Shown piece by piece: positions 44,248 to 54,650 of a stretch of DNA of 64,000 nt; position 1 is the first letter of the stretch; each line of letters opens with the position of its first letter. Source of the DNA: Astrocystis sublimbata (taxonomy: Eukaryota; Ascomycota; Sordariomycetes; Xylariales; Xylariaceae); contig JAJNNY010000016.1 in the NCBI GenBank assembly GCA_022453515.1, forward strand, positions 372,001 through 436,000, given 5' to 3'. Made by a program: the position numbers and the translations under genes. The notes under the pieces are model-generated. The model was not told the origin of the DNA and ran no database searches. It saw nothing but the letters and a program-made list of their open reading frames with translations.

Positions 44248-46965
44248 CTACGAGTCCGCCGCAGCCCTTGAGCCAGGCAGCTTGGAATCCAAAAGATTAC
44301 GCTCCTCCGCCAAGTGCCAGAACTGGTGGGACCAATAGGTCGCATGCCCCGCTGGGTCCGGGTTCTGCTTCTCGAAACGCTGCTTCTCGAGATTGACCAG
44401 CTCCCTGGCGTCTTGCGTCCGTTGTTGGCCGAGCAACCCGCGCAGCAGATCATGCAGGACAGGCACACTCATACTTGCACCAGACGCGACAACGTGCTTG
44501 ATGATATCTAGCGCAGCCGACGTCTCGCCCACCTGAATGTAGCCTCGCGCAACGCGCTCGTAGAAGATATGATCCATGTCGTCGAAGTCGAGATGGCGTC
44601 TACGCTCCACGACCAGTCGCACAGCGTCGAGCGCCGGCGGGTTCATGACGAAGCAGTGTTCGACGAGCATCGTATAGATGTGCGGCGAAAGCTCCTTATT
44701 ATTTTTGTAGATATCATTCACGACTTCCATGGCGCCAGTCGTGGAGCCCGAAACCAAAAGGAGGTAGATCATCTTACCGTATGTCTGCATGTTGAGCGTC
44801 AACCCGTCAGCGGCCATAGCAGCAGCTATGTCGGTGACGATCTTCTCTTGTTTTTTGGGATCCCGCACCTGCTCCTTGGAGAAGGACGCGTCGAGGATAA
44901 TTACGTATGTTGCCTCGTCGGCACTCACGCCCTGGGACCGCATGGTAGCAAGCAGCTTCTGGACATCGCTGTCACGATTTCCCGCGCGGACTAACAAGCG
45001 CAACATAGTATTGTATGTGAAGATGTCAGGCTTGATACCCCTTTTATCGGCCCACGCCAGCAGCTTTTCTGCAACGTCTTGTCGCTGAGACTGTATCAAG
45101 CCCGCGAGCGCGGCATTGACTGGCCCAATAGTAGGCTCTACAGCGGCCGGGTCCTTCCGCTTGTGCTCCCACAGTCGGGCCATCTCCTCCAATGCGTTAA
45201 GACCCCCTTGGATGTCACCACAATCGATCAGGCCTGCCACCCGTGTTGTCCATATTGCCGTGTCCAGTGCCATGCCAGACTTGGCAAGCTTAACCCATAT
45301 ATTCTTAAGCCCGTTCAGATTCTTTGCTTTCCTCAGACCGTCCATCATCAGATTCAAGGTCCTCAGACTCGGCTTGAGCCCAACTTTGCCCAGCACGTTC
45401 CATGCGACCATAGCCTTTTCGGGCTGGTTGAATGCCATGTGTATTTTGACGAACTCGTCGATGAGGTTAGGGTTCTCTCGGATCTGCGCGGCTTTCGCTT
45501 CTGAAATGGTCTCATCAGAACCGACAAACTCGACCCACAGTCTGTCAATTTCGGCCGAATTTCGCGTCGAATACGTATTCACAATACGACGTCCTATATC
45601 CCTTGGATTGAACAAACTGAATTTCTCATCTCTTTCATTATCTCTGAGCGGCATGAGCCTTCTTCTGTCAGCAGCCCTGCCGTCATCAGCAGGTTGGTTG
45701 TGACTCAGATATGCTCTGATCTTTGGCCATAGTCCCATGATATAATCTTCCAGCTCGGGATATGCAGTGGCGATGTTTTGCCTGAGAGCGGTATCGCTGT
45801 GCTTTACGTAGACGATCAAATGAGCTACTTTAGACATGAAGCGCGTGGCTTTGTCTCTCACATCGACTGGGCATCGGGCGCTGTCGTGCAGAAGGGTGTA
45901 TGTAGCAATGGCCAGCACGGACACGGGCTTACCGAGCTGGCTAGGTGGATAGTGCGGGAAGAGCGAGCTGAAGGCGGCAGTGAAGTCGCCTCTCTTGGCG
46001 TGCTTCAGCAGGGAAAGGGAAAACTTGTCCAGGTTCGGGAACCAGAAGCCGTTGGTCAGCTCATTTTCGGCCTCTGGGGATATGGTATGCCGCGGCAGGG
46101 ACAAGATCTTCCACGACTCAACAAGGTCTGCCAACATGGCCTTTTGCAGGGCCAGCTGATGTGCATGCTCGAGACCGGATTGCGCTTTGTTGGAGGCAGG
46201 ACCGGTTTTGATGATGCACCGAACTAGCTCAGCTACCAGTGCAGTCCACTGTTTCGGCTTCAGCTCGCCGACCTCTGCGTAGGCGCGGCAGATGTCGGCC
46301 ACGGTGGGGAGGGCATCTGTGAACATGTCGGCCCTTTTAGCGGCAGCGAGCTTCTCGAGAAGCACGAATCTGAGCCTGTGGTAAGCTTGGGGCACATGGG
46401 TGCCGGCCTGTTGTGCCAAGGGGGCGATCTCGGAGTTGTAGTAGGCGTAGGCGGAGGCTACGGGTGTGCTCTCGTCCTCGACCATGTCCTGGAGATGGCC
46501 GATGGCCTGGACGAGGGAGAGGTCGACCGAGGCATGGGAGTGTGCGGGGGCAGCGGCGGCGCGGTCCTGGGCGAGACCGTGCTGCTCCTGGAGGATCTGT
46601 TGGAAGAGGGCATCGACGCGGGCAGACGATTGCTGGGCGCCGGCGGCTTCGGGGCGGGGTGTGCGTAGCTGGGACTTGAGGTGTGGTTTGTTGTTGAATA
46701 GGGTCCTCCGCATGTACTGGGGCGACTGGTTCTGTGGCTGTCTGCTGTGGGGGTGGGGGCTCACGGGGGCTGCTGCGTCGTGGCCGGACGCCTCAGGTCT
46801 CGATGCCGTGGTGGAGAGGCGGGCAGTTTGAGTGTGAGGGTGGCTGTGATGAGTGTGAGCAGTCGGAGGGCGCCATTGTGTCGCGCGCGTCTTGGTTGTC
46901 GTCTCGCTGGCCGCCTTGGCGACTCGCAGGCGACAGAGCAGGCAGGCAGGTTTCGACGACCTCAT
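44248..46965 (-). CDS. Mitochondrial pentatricopeptide-repeat (PPR) protein
   Basis: Single-exon gene, 905 aa. The N-terminal about 60 residues are Arg/Ser/Thr/His-rich with almost no acids, a mitochondrial presequence. A disordered stretch leads into an alpha-helical C-terminal half built of about 35-residue helix pairs. Examples are KAMVAWNVLGKVGLKPSLRT LNLMMDGLRKAKNLNGLKNI, GIKPDIFTYNTMLRLLVRAG, and ADGLTLNMQTYGKMIYLLLV SGSTTGAMEVV. Such proteins bind single mitochondrial transcripts and govern their stability or translation. The layout and length resemble fungal CYA-5-like factors needed for cox1 expression, but a specific target cannot be read from the sequence. Absence of introns is unusual for this window. 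Divergent from the acid phosphatase gene. Confidence 0.9.
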   Translation of the reverse strand: MRSSKPACLLCRLRVAKAASETTTKTRATQWRPPTAHTHHSHPHTQTARLSTTASRPEASGHDAAAPVSPHPHSRQPQNQSPQYMRRTLFNNKPHLKSQLRTPRPEAAGAQQSSARVDALFQQILQEQHGLAQDRAAAAPAHSHASVDLSLVQAIGHLQDMVEDESTPVASAYAYYNSEIAPLAQQAGTHVPQAYHRLRFVLLEKLAAAKRADMFTDALPTVADICRAYAEVGELKPKQWTALVAELVRCIIKTGPASNKAQSGLEHAHQLALQKAMLADLVESWKILSLPRHTISPEAENELTNGFWFPNLDKFSLSLLKHAKRGDFTAAFSSLFPHYPPSQLGKPVSVLAIATYTLLHDSARCPVDVRDKATRFMSKVAHLIVYVKHSDTALRQNIATAYPELEDYIMGLWPKIRAYLSHNQPADDGRAADRRRLMPLRDNERDEKFSLFNPRDIGRRIVNTYSTRNSAEIDRLWVEFVGSDETISEAKAAQIRENPNLIDEFVKIHMAFNQPEKAMVAWNVLGKVGLKPSLRTLNLMMDGLRKAKNLNGLKNIWVKLAKSGMALDTAIWTTRVAGLIDCGDIQGGLNALEEMARLWEHKRKDPAAVEPTIGPVNAALAGLIQSQRQDVAEKLLAWADKRGIKPDIFTYNTMLRLLVRAGNRDSDVQKLLATMRSQGVSADEATYVIILDASFSKEQVRDPKKQEKIVTDIAAAMAADGLTLNMQTYGKMIYLLLVSGSTTGAMEVVNDIYKNNKELSPHIYTMLVEHCFVMNPPALDAVRLVVERRRHLDFDDMDHIFYERVARGYIQVGETSAALDIIKHVVASGASMSVPVLHDLLRGLLGQQRTQDARELVNLEKQRFEKQNPDPAGHATYWSHQFWHLAEERNLLDSKLPGSRAAADS

Positions 46966-47990
46966 AACATGCGATGCGCAGATCGGCGGAGAGACCTCGA
47001 CGAAGGGCAGTGTTCCGTGTTCCGTGGTCTGCGTGTCGCAGTCGCGAATCTACGGCATGTCGCACTTAGCATGCAAGCTGAAGGTCGACGCCCCAGGCCG
47101 GGCACGGGAGGTGGGATAGATGGAATCCTTGTACCGGGTTATCTGAGCCTAGCGGGGTGGTAGATAGGTTCTACCCCCAGGGACCTCGGGATGGATCCAC
47201 CTAACCGTGCCCCTGCCCGTGGCGGGGCGCCGTCGGCATAAAGGGTCCCGGGCCGCCGGGCATGCGTCGGTCCAAGCCCCTCGCCGAGCCCTGCACTCAG
47301 CACCTGGGCAGTACCTAAGTACCTACTAGCTACAGTACCTACCCAGGCCCCCAGGTACCTAATAGCAGACACTGGACAGATGCCGTCACATGCCACCTTC
47401 AAGGTTCTCACTCATCCGTGTCTTCTATTACATATTTCACGATTCAAGCATAATGGGATGGGGTGGGATGGGATGGAATGAATGACCTTGACCAGCCCAG
47501 CTGCTTGAGATCAACTAAAATGGCTGCCCCTGAGCGAGCCATGTGCTATAGTTAATATCGGGGTAGCATACTACCTAAGGTAGGACCATGGTTGGTGTCA
47601 GTGAAAGTTGTTAGTTGTTGTATGCTGTCATCTTCATGTAGTACTCGTAACTACCTAACCTAAGGTAAGGTATCGTACCTCCGTATTCCAACATGTTCCA
47701 CGCGGCATAAGCGACTGCGAACAACCAGGGCGAATATTGCACATTGATGTACCTACCTGTCCTGCACACCTGACCTTTGTCTCTGTCCCGAGTCGCGGCC
47801 ATTCTCTACTGCCCGGTTGGTGCCTATTGTCCCCAGTTCAATCGGGCGATTCCAGAAAGAAGTGAATACTCGACCTCAGTACATATAGATGTAGGTATGT
47901 ATATATAAACAAATACCTATCTGTCTGCTACCTTCCCGGCCATAACTAGGTAACTAACTTATTTCCCATATTCCTGATCTCCCTCCCACC
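46966..47990. promoter_or_regulatory. Divergent promoter region, PPR gene / acid phosphatase
   Basis: 1.0 kb with TACCTAAGTACCTACTAGC and further TAGGTA-type motifs around 47.31-47.36 kb and 47.65-47.67 kb, and a GGGATG short tandem (47455-47480). No gene recognised. Confidence 0.45.
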
Positions 47991-49648
47991 ATGACCACTC
48001 TAGTTCCTCGCCCGCCTTACAACCACGATGAGCTCAAGGCTCTCTACCCAGCCGGCCTCGAACTCCAGCTCGTCCAGATCCTGCTCCGCCACGGCGAACG
48101 CACCCCCGTCACACCTCGATTCCAGAATACCGGCCTGCACCCGTTCTGGCCCTACTGCGCCGCTGTCAAGCAGTGGAAGTCGGCCGTGCTCGACCGCACC
48201 GCCGACCGGTTCACCACTCTAGAATGGAAGCGTCGCCTCGAGAGCTTCGGCCCCGACGACGAGCCCGTCACCGCTGTCGGGCCGAGGGGCGAGCTGGACG
48301 GCATCTGCGAGATGGGCATGCTGACGGACCGCGGCCGCGAGACCACCTTCGACCTGGGCCTGCGCCTGCGCAAGCTGTACGTCGACCAGCTGGCCTTCCT
48401 GCCGCCGTCTCTTGAGCGACGCAACGCCGACGCCCTCTACCTGCGCGCCACCCCGATCCCGCGCGCTCTCGAGTCCCTGCAGGAGGCCTTCACCGGACTC
48501 TACCCGCCGCACACCCGCGCCCCGAACCTGCCGCCCATCACCATCGTCCAGCGCTCGCACGCCGACGAGACCCTGTTCCCGAACGACAGGGACTGCCGAC
48601 GCTTCGCCGTCCTCGCGAGGGCCTTTGCGCAGCGCACCGCCGATAGGTGGAACCACACCGACGACATGGCCTACCTGAACAAGCTGTGGGGGAAGTGGAT
48701 GCCCCCGGCCGCGCCGCGCGTCGCCGTCGACGGCTCCCCGAGGCTCAGCGGCATCCAGGACACCGTGAACGCGACACTGGCTCACGGCCCGGAGACGCGG
48801 CTGCCCAACGAGTTCTATGACCCGAAAGCGCGCGCCATCACCGAGAAGATCGCCGTCGACGAGTGGTTCTCGGGTTTCTCGGAAAGCCAGGAGTACCGCA
48901 TGCTGGGCATTGGTGGGCTCATGGGCGATGTTGTTGGGAGGATGGTGGGGAGCGCCGAACATGGTGAGCACGACGCCGGCAGGAATCGAGTCGACGACAG
49001 CAAGGAGGGCACGCCAATCAGGTTCGGCCTCAGCGGCTGCCACGATACAACTCTGGCCGCGGTGCTCGCCAGCTTAGGCGCCTACGAGGATAAGAGATGG
49101 CCTCCTTTCACAAGCCACATCGCCATCGAAATGTTCCGTAAAAGCAACGCTACGTCCGGCACAGCTCCTCAGATCACCGCCCCCTCAGATGCGACAGCGC
49201 CCAAATCGAGGACTGGCTGGTTTGCTTTCCTTTTCTCATCTCCCGCAGCACCGGGAACACCACCCCCAGGCATCGGGCGGAAGGCAACCGAAGATATGCA
49301 GCCTGACGAAAAGGCGAAGCTACAGGGCTACTACGTTCGCATGCGGTATAATGATGCGCCCGTCACCCTGCCGGGCTGCCGGGCGCCGGGAAGGCATCTC
49401 GAAGGCGATGAAAGCTTCTGCACACTGGTGAGCTCAGGAAGCGAACCGTTTTCTCGGTTCTCACTCTCTCTCTCTCTTTTTTTTTCTTGGTCTCGTTTTC
49501 CACATATTTGCTGACGTGAGTCTTGTACGTACAGGAAGCTTTCAAATCCATCGTCGACAAGTTTGTGCCGGCGAATTGGAAGCAGCAGTGCAGGACGAAC
49601 ATCAAGGGCCCAGCCTTTCCCGAGAAGCCGGAACCCGCTGGTCATTAA
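47991..49648 (+). CDS. Histidine acid phosphatase, intracellular type
   Basis: Phosphomonoesterase of the histidine-phosphatase (branch 2) superfamily. Exons 47991-49427 and 49535-49648, joined in phase 0 over a 107-nt intron, give 516 aa. The catalytic RHGERTP lies at residues 33-39 and the proton-donor His-Asp in SGCHDTTLAAVLASLGAYED at about residue 350. The conserved LYLRATPIPRALESLQ block lies between. There is no signal peptide, so unlike the secreted phytases this form should be cytosolic or organellar, closer to the lysophosphatidate-phosphatase ACP6 group; that assignment is inference. Exon 2 supplies EAFKSIVDKFVPANW and a Pro-rich end. The intron has a (CT)n/T-run tract. A (CGTCAG)n repeat follows 120 bp after the stop. 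Confidence 0.9.
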
Positions 49649-50934
49649 ATGATGCTTAATATTCCAATCCGTGAGTGGCGTCTCACACTAACAGCGACAG
49701 TCAGCTCGGTCAATGGTGTGTAGAAGCGTGCTTTGAAAGTTGAAGGAAAGACGCATCGCAGAGCACAGCGTCAGCGTCAGCGTCAGCGTCAGAAAAGCTG
49801 ATGATCAGCTAAATCGAAGGGAGTAAAGTAATTGACTAGGTGCCGGATGATCGGAGAACTAATACCAGGCAGGGGGTTTACATGACATGCGTGGCACTAC
49901 TCGTAGATTATGTATGCGTATCTGGCTGAGGAATAAAGTGACCTATTATATCAGGTGTCCCCCTCGCCTCCCCTTACTCTTATTGGGTACCTAGCTACAT
50001 TAGTATCAATTTCGGTTGCTTTTTCTCGCCACCCTCGACGTAGGTATTGAAACAGACAGTCATGATTGGCAGACAGGTATAAAGAATCACACAACATGCA
50101 TCCTTCACATCTATAATCCATCTCTATTTTTACCGTGCCTTGTGTTACACACGATTCCGTATCCATGTCTCGTTTCAAATGTGAACCTGCTCATGCTTGG
50201 CTGGTTGACGAATCCTTTGAGAGCCGTGTCCCGCGGGCATCGACGAGTATCGAAATCTACCTAGGTATTATTCATGGAATAAAGCATCTATTTGGAGCGC
50301 GAAGGTAGAAGTGGAATATGTGTAGCCAATGCCAATATTTGATGTCTCATGCCTAGGTAGACATGCATCGTCTACAGTCACTTTGCATATTTTGCAGGTC
50401 AATGTGACATTCAGCTTACTTCTGAACAAACGCGAACTTGACAACAACCATGACCAAGGTAAATAAATGCGTTGTTGAATCACGACTGTGGGTCAAAAGG
50501 ACCACCAGGGAGATGTATGTCTCTTTCCTTTAATCGGTTTCTTGTATTATACCCTTCGATCTCCCTAAAGCAAAAAAAGATGTATACGCCGATGATAGCA
50601 ACTGAGGATGTGGCCGAGGGGCGTCAAGAGAGGTATGGCTTGTTTTTACACAAGATCCTCATCATATGCCCATGCTGCAATCCTCCATTCTCTCTCCTTC
50701 CCAGAAGTATCGCCAAAGCGAAATGCAACTCCTAGAATTATCGATTTCCAGTCCACCCGCTGGCCAGGCGGTGTGGTCTATTCGATGCCGCCTTAGATTG
50801 TTTTAACTTTGTCCGAATATCCCAACAATCATACATGAAAGAATCTGATAAGCAAAGCCGTTTGTCTGAACCGTGAATAAATCAACGTGGCAATTACAAC
50901 ATATTATGTGAGCTTGCAAAAAGAAGGTGCTTTC
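49649..50934. other. Convergent spacer
   Basis: 1.3 kb holding the 3' ends of the acid phosphatase (plus) and the four-RRM gene (minus). Apart from the hexamer repeat at 49766-49792 nothing was recognised. Confidence 0.45.
49766..49792. repeat. (CGTCAG)n tandem repeat
   Basis: About 4.5 copies of a hexamer just downstream of the acid phosphatase gene, probably in its 3' UTR. Confidence 0.9.
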
Positions 50935-53340
50935 TCAGTTGGCGACTTCCTCCTCCCATCCATTCAAACCGCCTTGTATGGCGAGGCCCAGACCAGAGCC
51001 GATTCCACCAAAGCTCGATTGGTACTGGTGTCCTCTGCGTTCACCCTCCCCGCCTATTGGTCCATGAGCATTGATGGGGGAGCCGTTCCCGTTTTCCAGT
51101 GGGGCAAAGACAGGCAGGCTGAGTGCTCGGTTGTGCTGACCGCGAGGACCAGGTGCAAGAAGCCCGCCGATGGTTGTGGGACCCGTAATAGCACTCTGCG
51201 GCGCCCCGAAGCCGTTGGAGATGCTGGCAGATTGTCCATGTCCAAGAATATGGTTTTGTTGAGGTATCTCCAGCTTCAGCTCATTTGGCGACGATGACGC
51301 GGTACCAAACAATGCTGCCTGCTGCGACACGAGCATCTGTTGTTGATGCTGTTGCTGCTGCTGAGCCTGCTGCGAAACTTGCTGCAAGTACATGGTCAAA
51401 GGGTTGTTGTTGCCAGAGAACATATTTGCGTTGTTGGTGGCAGTCAGTGGTGACGTTGGGTTGGTGGGCGAGTTTCCGTTTCCGCTACCACCAGTGACAG
51501 GCGAAGGTATTCCGTCACGGGGTGACTGGGCTTGCTGCTGCAGCTGCCGAGGCTGGTTTCCACACCTATCTTTGCCAAAGTTGACCTTGAATTTTCTATA
51601 CTCTTCCTTGCTCCGAATTGCTTCGATGGCTTTGATAGCGTTGGCGATGTTGGTGAAGTTGACAAATGCGCAGCTCTTTTCTCGTAAAGCGTTGACTAGC
51701 TCAATTTCACCAAACTCGGAGAAGTCTTGGCGCAGTCTCTCTTCAGTCCATGTCTCGTCAAGATTGCCGATATACACATTTCGAGACGCACCACCGCTGA
51801 CGGCCAATGCGATTGCTGGAGGGAGAGCGCCGGAGTGCTTGCCCCAGCCAATCTTGAGGCGGCGGTTGTGAATCATGAGACCCTGCAAATTGCTCAGTGC
51901 ATAGAAAGAGGCCGCTGCCGTGGGGTCAATGAACGTGACGAAGCAAATGTGCTTGTCGGGAATGTAACGGATGTGATGGAGCAAACCACCTCGCACAACG
52001 TTGCAAATTTCCTCCACAGTAGTCTCGGGGTGAATGTTACCCAGATAGATTGTCCTGTTACCTAGGTTGTTGATCCCGCCAGCCGTGGTAGCGACGGCTG
52101 CTGCTGCAACTGATTGCTGGGCAAGCACGTTGGAAATGACATCGCGGTCCTGGCCCGTCAGCATATGGGCGTAGCCTGGAGCAATACCAAGATACTGGGC
52201 TGCATTTTGTTGCTGCGTTTTCGAAACGTAAGCGCAGCGATCCTTGCCATAGTAAACACGACGGGGTGACTGCCATTTAGGCTCTTGAGGCAGCTGCTGC
52301 ACGGCCTTCATCGCATTGGTAATTGACAGAAAATGAACAAATGCAATGTTCTTCTCACGGACAATCTTGATGGTGTCAATAGCACCGAACTTGCCAAGAT
52401 CTTCGCGTAGCTCTTCATCCGTGATTTCCTCGGACAAGTTACCAAGATAGACATTGCGGGATGCTCCTGATTGCTGGACAGCCAGCGCAACCGATGTGGG
52501 GACCTGCGAGGGCTTGCCCCAACCAATCTTGATATCCTGTCCCTTGATGCAGAATTTCTTCAGGATAGCATCAGAATGGAAGTGAGTCGCGGCGTTGGCA
52601 TCAAGGAACGAAATGAAGGCACAGTTCTTGTCGGGAAGGAGTCGGACCGACTCGATTTGACCGCTTCGAACATGCCCGAGAATCTCCTCGGCTCCTGTAT
52701 CAGGAGGAATATTTCCGAGATACACTGTCCTGCTAGTTCCCGTGATGACATTGTTGGCCGCCATGCCGATGGGCGATTGAGGTGGCATCTGCAGCTGGTT
52801 TCCCATGTTGTTATACGCACCGGTGGGCGATTGGGGCTGGTAAAACTGGGGAGCCCCATAGGCGGAGGGAGAAACCATGGCTTGGTACTGTTGAGGAGAC
52901 AGGTTTTGCTGAATCGGGCTTGTCAATGCATTTTGCTGCTGCTGCTGTTGAAGCTGTTGTTGCTGACTGTTTGTCTGCTGAAAGGCAGGCATGTTCTGGA
53001 AGCCGGGGCTAGCAAAGGCGGTTGGGGAGCCAGGTTGGAAAGGGCTTCCCAGAAGAAGCTGGGAAGGAAGCAGAGGAGTGAACTGCATGTCGAAACCAGT
53101 GCCAGGAGTTGCCATATCCGCCGCCATGTTGTGACCAGGTTGGCTCATTTGCTGGGTGTTGATGGCAGGAATGTTAGCACGTCTCTGGGGTCTGTCGGCA
53201 AATCCAGAGACATTAGACGTGAAAGCGCCATGAGAGAAGCCAGTGTCGCTGTTGGAAGGCTTGGAGGCGTGGCCGAACCTGTTGGTCGTGTTGGTGGCAG
53301 AGGAACCGGTGGGAACGCCCGAGGCCGAGTACTCCTGCAT
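50935..53340 (-). CDS. mrn1: Four-RRM RNA-binding protein, Mrn1/Nrd1 type
   Basis: Single coding exon, 801 aa. It has an N-terminal disordered region with a glutamine tract (residues 124-136). Four RNA-recognition motifs start near residues 204 (RTVYLGNIPPDTGAEEI), 296 (RNVYLGNLSEEITDEEL), about 437 (RTIYLGNIHPETTVEEI) and about 530 (RNVYIGNLDETWTEERL). Their RNP1 cores are CAFISFLD, IAFVHFLS, ICFVTFID and CAFVNFTN. RRM1 and RRM3 are followed by the telltale KIGWGK. This duplicated arrangement is that of S. cerevisiae Mrn1 and S. pombe Nrd1/Msa2, which bind mRNAs in stress granules and restrain sexual differentiation; the role here is inferred. The C-terminus is Gln/Asn/Gly-rich. A leader of several hundred bp with short ORFs probably precedes the ATG. 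Confidence 0.9.
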   Translation of the reverse strand: MQEYSASGVPTGSSATNTTNRFGHASKPSNSDTGFSHGAFTSNVSGFADRPQRRANIPAINTQQMSQPGHNMAADMATPGTGFDMQFTPLLPSQLLLGSPFQPGSPTAFASPGFQNMPAFQQTNSQQQQLQQQQQQNALTSPIQQNLSPQQYQAMVSPSAYGAPQFYQPQSPTGAYNNMGNQLQMPPQSPIGMAANNVITGTSRTVYLGNIPPDTGAEEILGHVRSGQIESVRLLPDKNCAFISFLDANAATHFHSDAILKKFCIKGQDIKIGWGKPSQVPTSVALAVQQSGASRNVYLGNLSEEITDEELREDLGKFGAIDTIKIVREKNIAFVHFLSITNAMKAVQQLPQEPKWQSPRRVYYGKDRCAYVSKTQQQNAAQYLGIAPGYAHMLTGQDRDVISNVLAQQSVAAAAVATTAGGINNLGNRTIYLGNIHPETTVEEICNVVRGGLLHHIRYIPDKHICFVTFIDPTAAASFYALSNLQGLMIHNRRLKIGWGKHSGALPPAIALAVSGGASRNVYIGNLDETWTEERLRQDFSEFGEIELVNALREKSCAFVNFTNIANAIKAIEAIRSKEEYRKFKVNFGKDRCGNQPRQLQQQAQSPRDGIPSPVTGGSGNGNSPTNPTSPLTATNNANMFSGNNNPLTMYLQQVSQQAQQQQQHQQQMLVSQQAALFGTASSSPNELKLEIPQQNHILGHGQSASISNGFGAPQSAITGPTTIGGLLAPGPRGQHNRALSLPVFAPLENGNGSPINAHGPIGGEGERRGHQYQSSFGGIGSGLGLAIQGGLNGWEEEVAN

Positions 53341-54342
53341 CTCGTGAAGATGAGGGACAAGGCTGCCCCTCGAGACGTGTGAAAGAACCGCCGTTTTGAA
53401 AGAATAAATCGTGCCCGATCAAAGGCACGGATGCAAGAAAGAATATGCTAAATATGGAATGCAGGCGCTGTATGGGCGGGCCAAGCAACGTCGATTGGGT
53501 ATTACAAAAGCCGTCTAACCGTTCGTCGAAAAGGAGCAGACGAATTAGCCCGAGTTTGCTCTTGATAATGGGCAAATAGTTGCTCGGCAAACAAACAATC
53601 GCTAGATGAGCAGTGAGATGCTGCAAATGATCATTGATGTAGACTATACGCGATTCTCGATTGTTCAAGTCCGATAGCTAATCAAGCTGGCTGGCAAGCT
53701 ATTGTGCAAGAGATTCGTCTTTCGAGATTTCGCAATAGCCGTGTGGTGATTTACACCAAAGCTGGCAATATTCCCTGTTGGTCGAAGTCACGCGTATCGA
53801 GTACGAGGCAGTGAAGCGGCCTTTGACGTGAGTGGTCGGTCCCGGTTCGTGGCAAACAAAGGCTGGGCGAGGGCGATGCTCCAAAGAAAGCGAGCGCAAT
53901 GGAGATCGGCCTGAAATGAGCGTCGAGAAGATAGTCCGCCAACAAAGGCTTCCTCTTACGTTCTACTACGTTCTTCTTGCAGCTGCTCTGCCGCAACAGC
54001 TCGGTTTAGGAGGGCACTTCGCGGCGCTTACGTTGGATGGAGTGTCGTACGCAGGCAAGCATGAGCGGAAAGTAAGGGGGAGACTCGTGGGGGTGGTGTG
54101 GTATGAAAGTCGAACACGTTGGTATGTCAAATATTAAGAAGCTATACAGAACGAGTGTGGACAAATAGAAGAGGGACAAGACTCCCAGAAGCTCTGGGGA
54201 GGACAGCAAGAAGCAAGCAGAAGGTAGAGAAGAAGGGTTGAATAAGGGTAGGCGAGAGGTAAGAAGTGTACAGGAAGCGGTGGCGGTAAGGGTACTATGT
54301 AGTTTAAGGCAGGGATGTGTGGGCTGGAGATGAGGTTTAGGC

Positions 54343-54405
54343 GTGTGGATGGAGTGGATGGAGTGGACGGAGTGGATGGAGTGGATGGAGTGGATGGAGT
54401 GGATG
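54343..54405. repeat. 9-bp minisatellite, unit GAGTGGATG
   Basis: About seven tandem units with one CGG variant. The unit is nine bases, so any frame stays open. No supported gene covers it. Confidence 0.9.
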
Positions 54406-54583
54406 AATAATAAGCCAGGGGTAATGCGCTAGGATGAAAACGAGGGGACATGTTGGAATTAAAGATATTTGAACAGTACCAGTCTGCCATCCATCATGGA
54501 TCAGAGAGGCGGTTGAAAGGTCTCGGGACGGGACGGCTAGAAAGCGGCAAGCTCTATCTAATTTCTGGTAACACGCAGGCAGG

Positions 54584-54650
54584 CAATCAATCAATCAATC
54601 AATCAATCAAGCAAGCAAGCAAGCAAGCAAGCAAGCCATCAATCAATCAT
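54584..54650. repeat. (AATC)n(AAGC)n(AATC)n tetranucleotide repeat
   Basis: Compound tetranucleotide tract about 180 bp from the preceding minisatellite. The inner block differs from the outer by one T-to-G change in each unit. Confidence 0.9.

Noticed and set aside
52471..53382. 303-codon ORF opposite the four-RRM gene
   Set aside because: It is an antisense shadow of a conserved coding exon; long open antisense frames are expected there.
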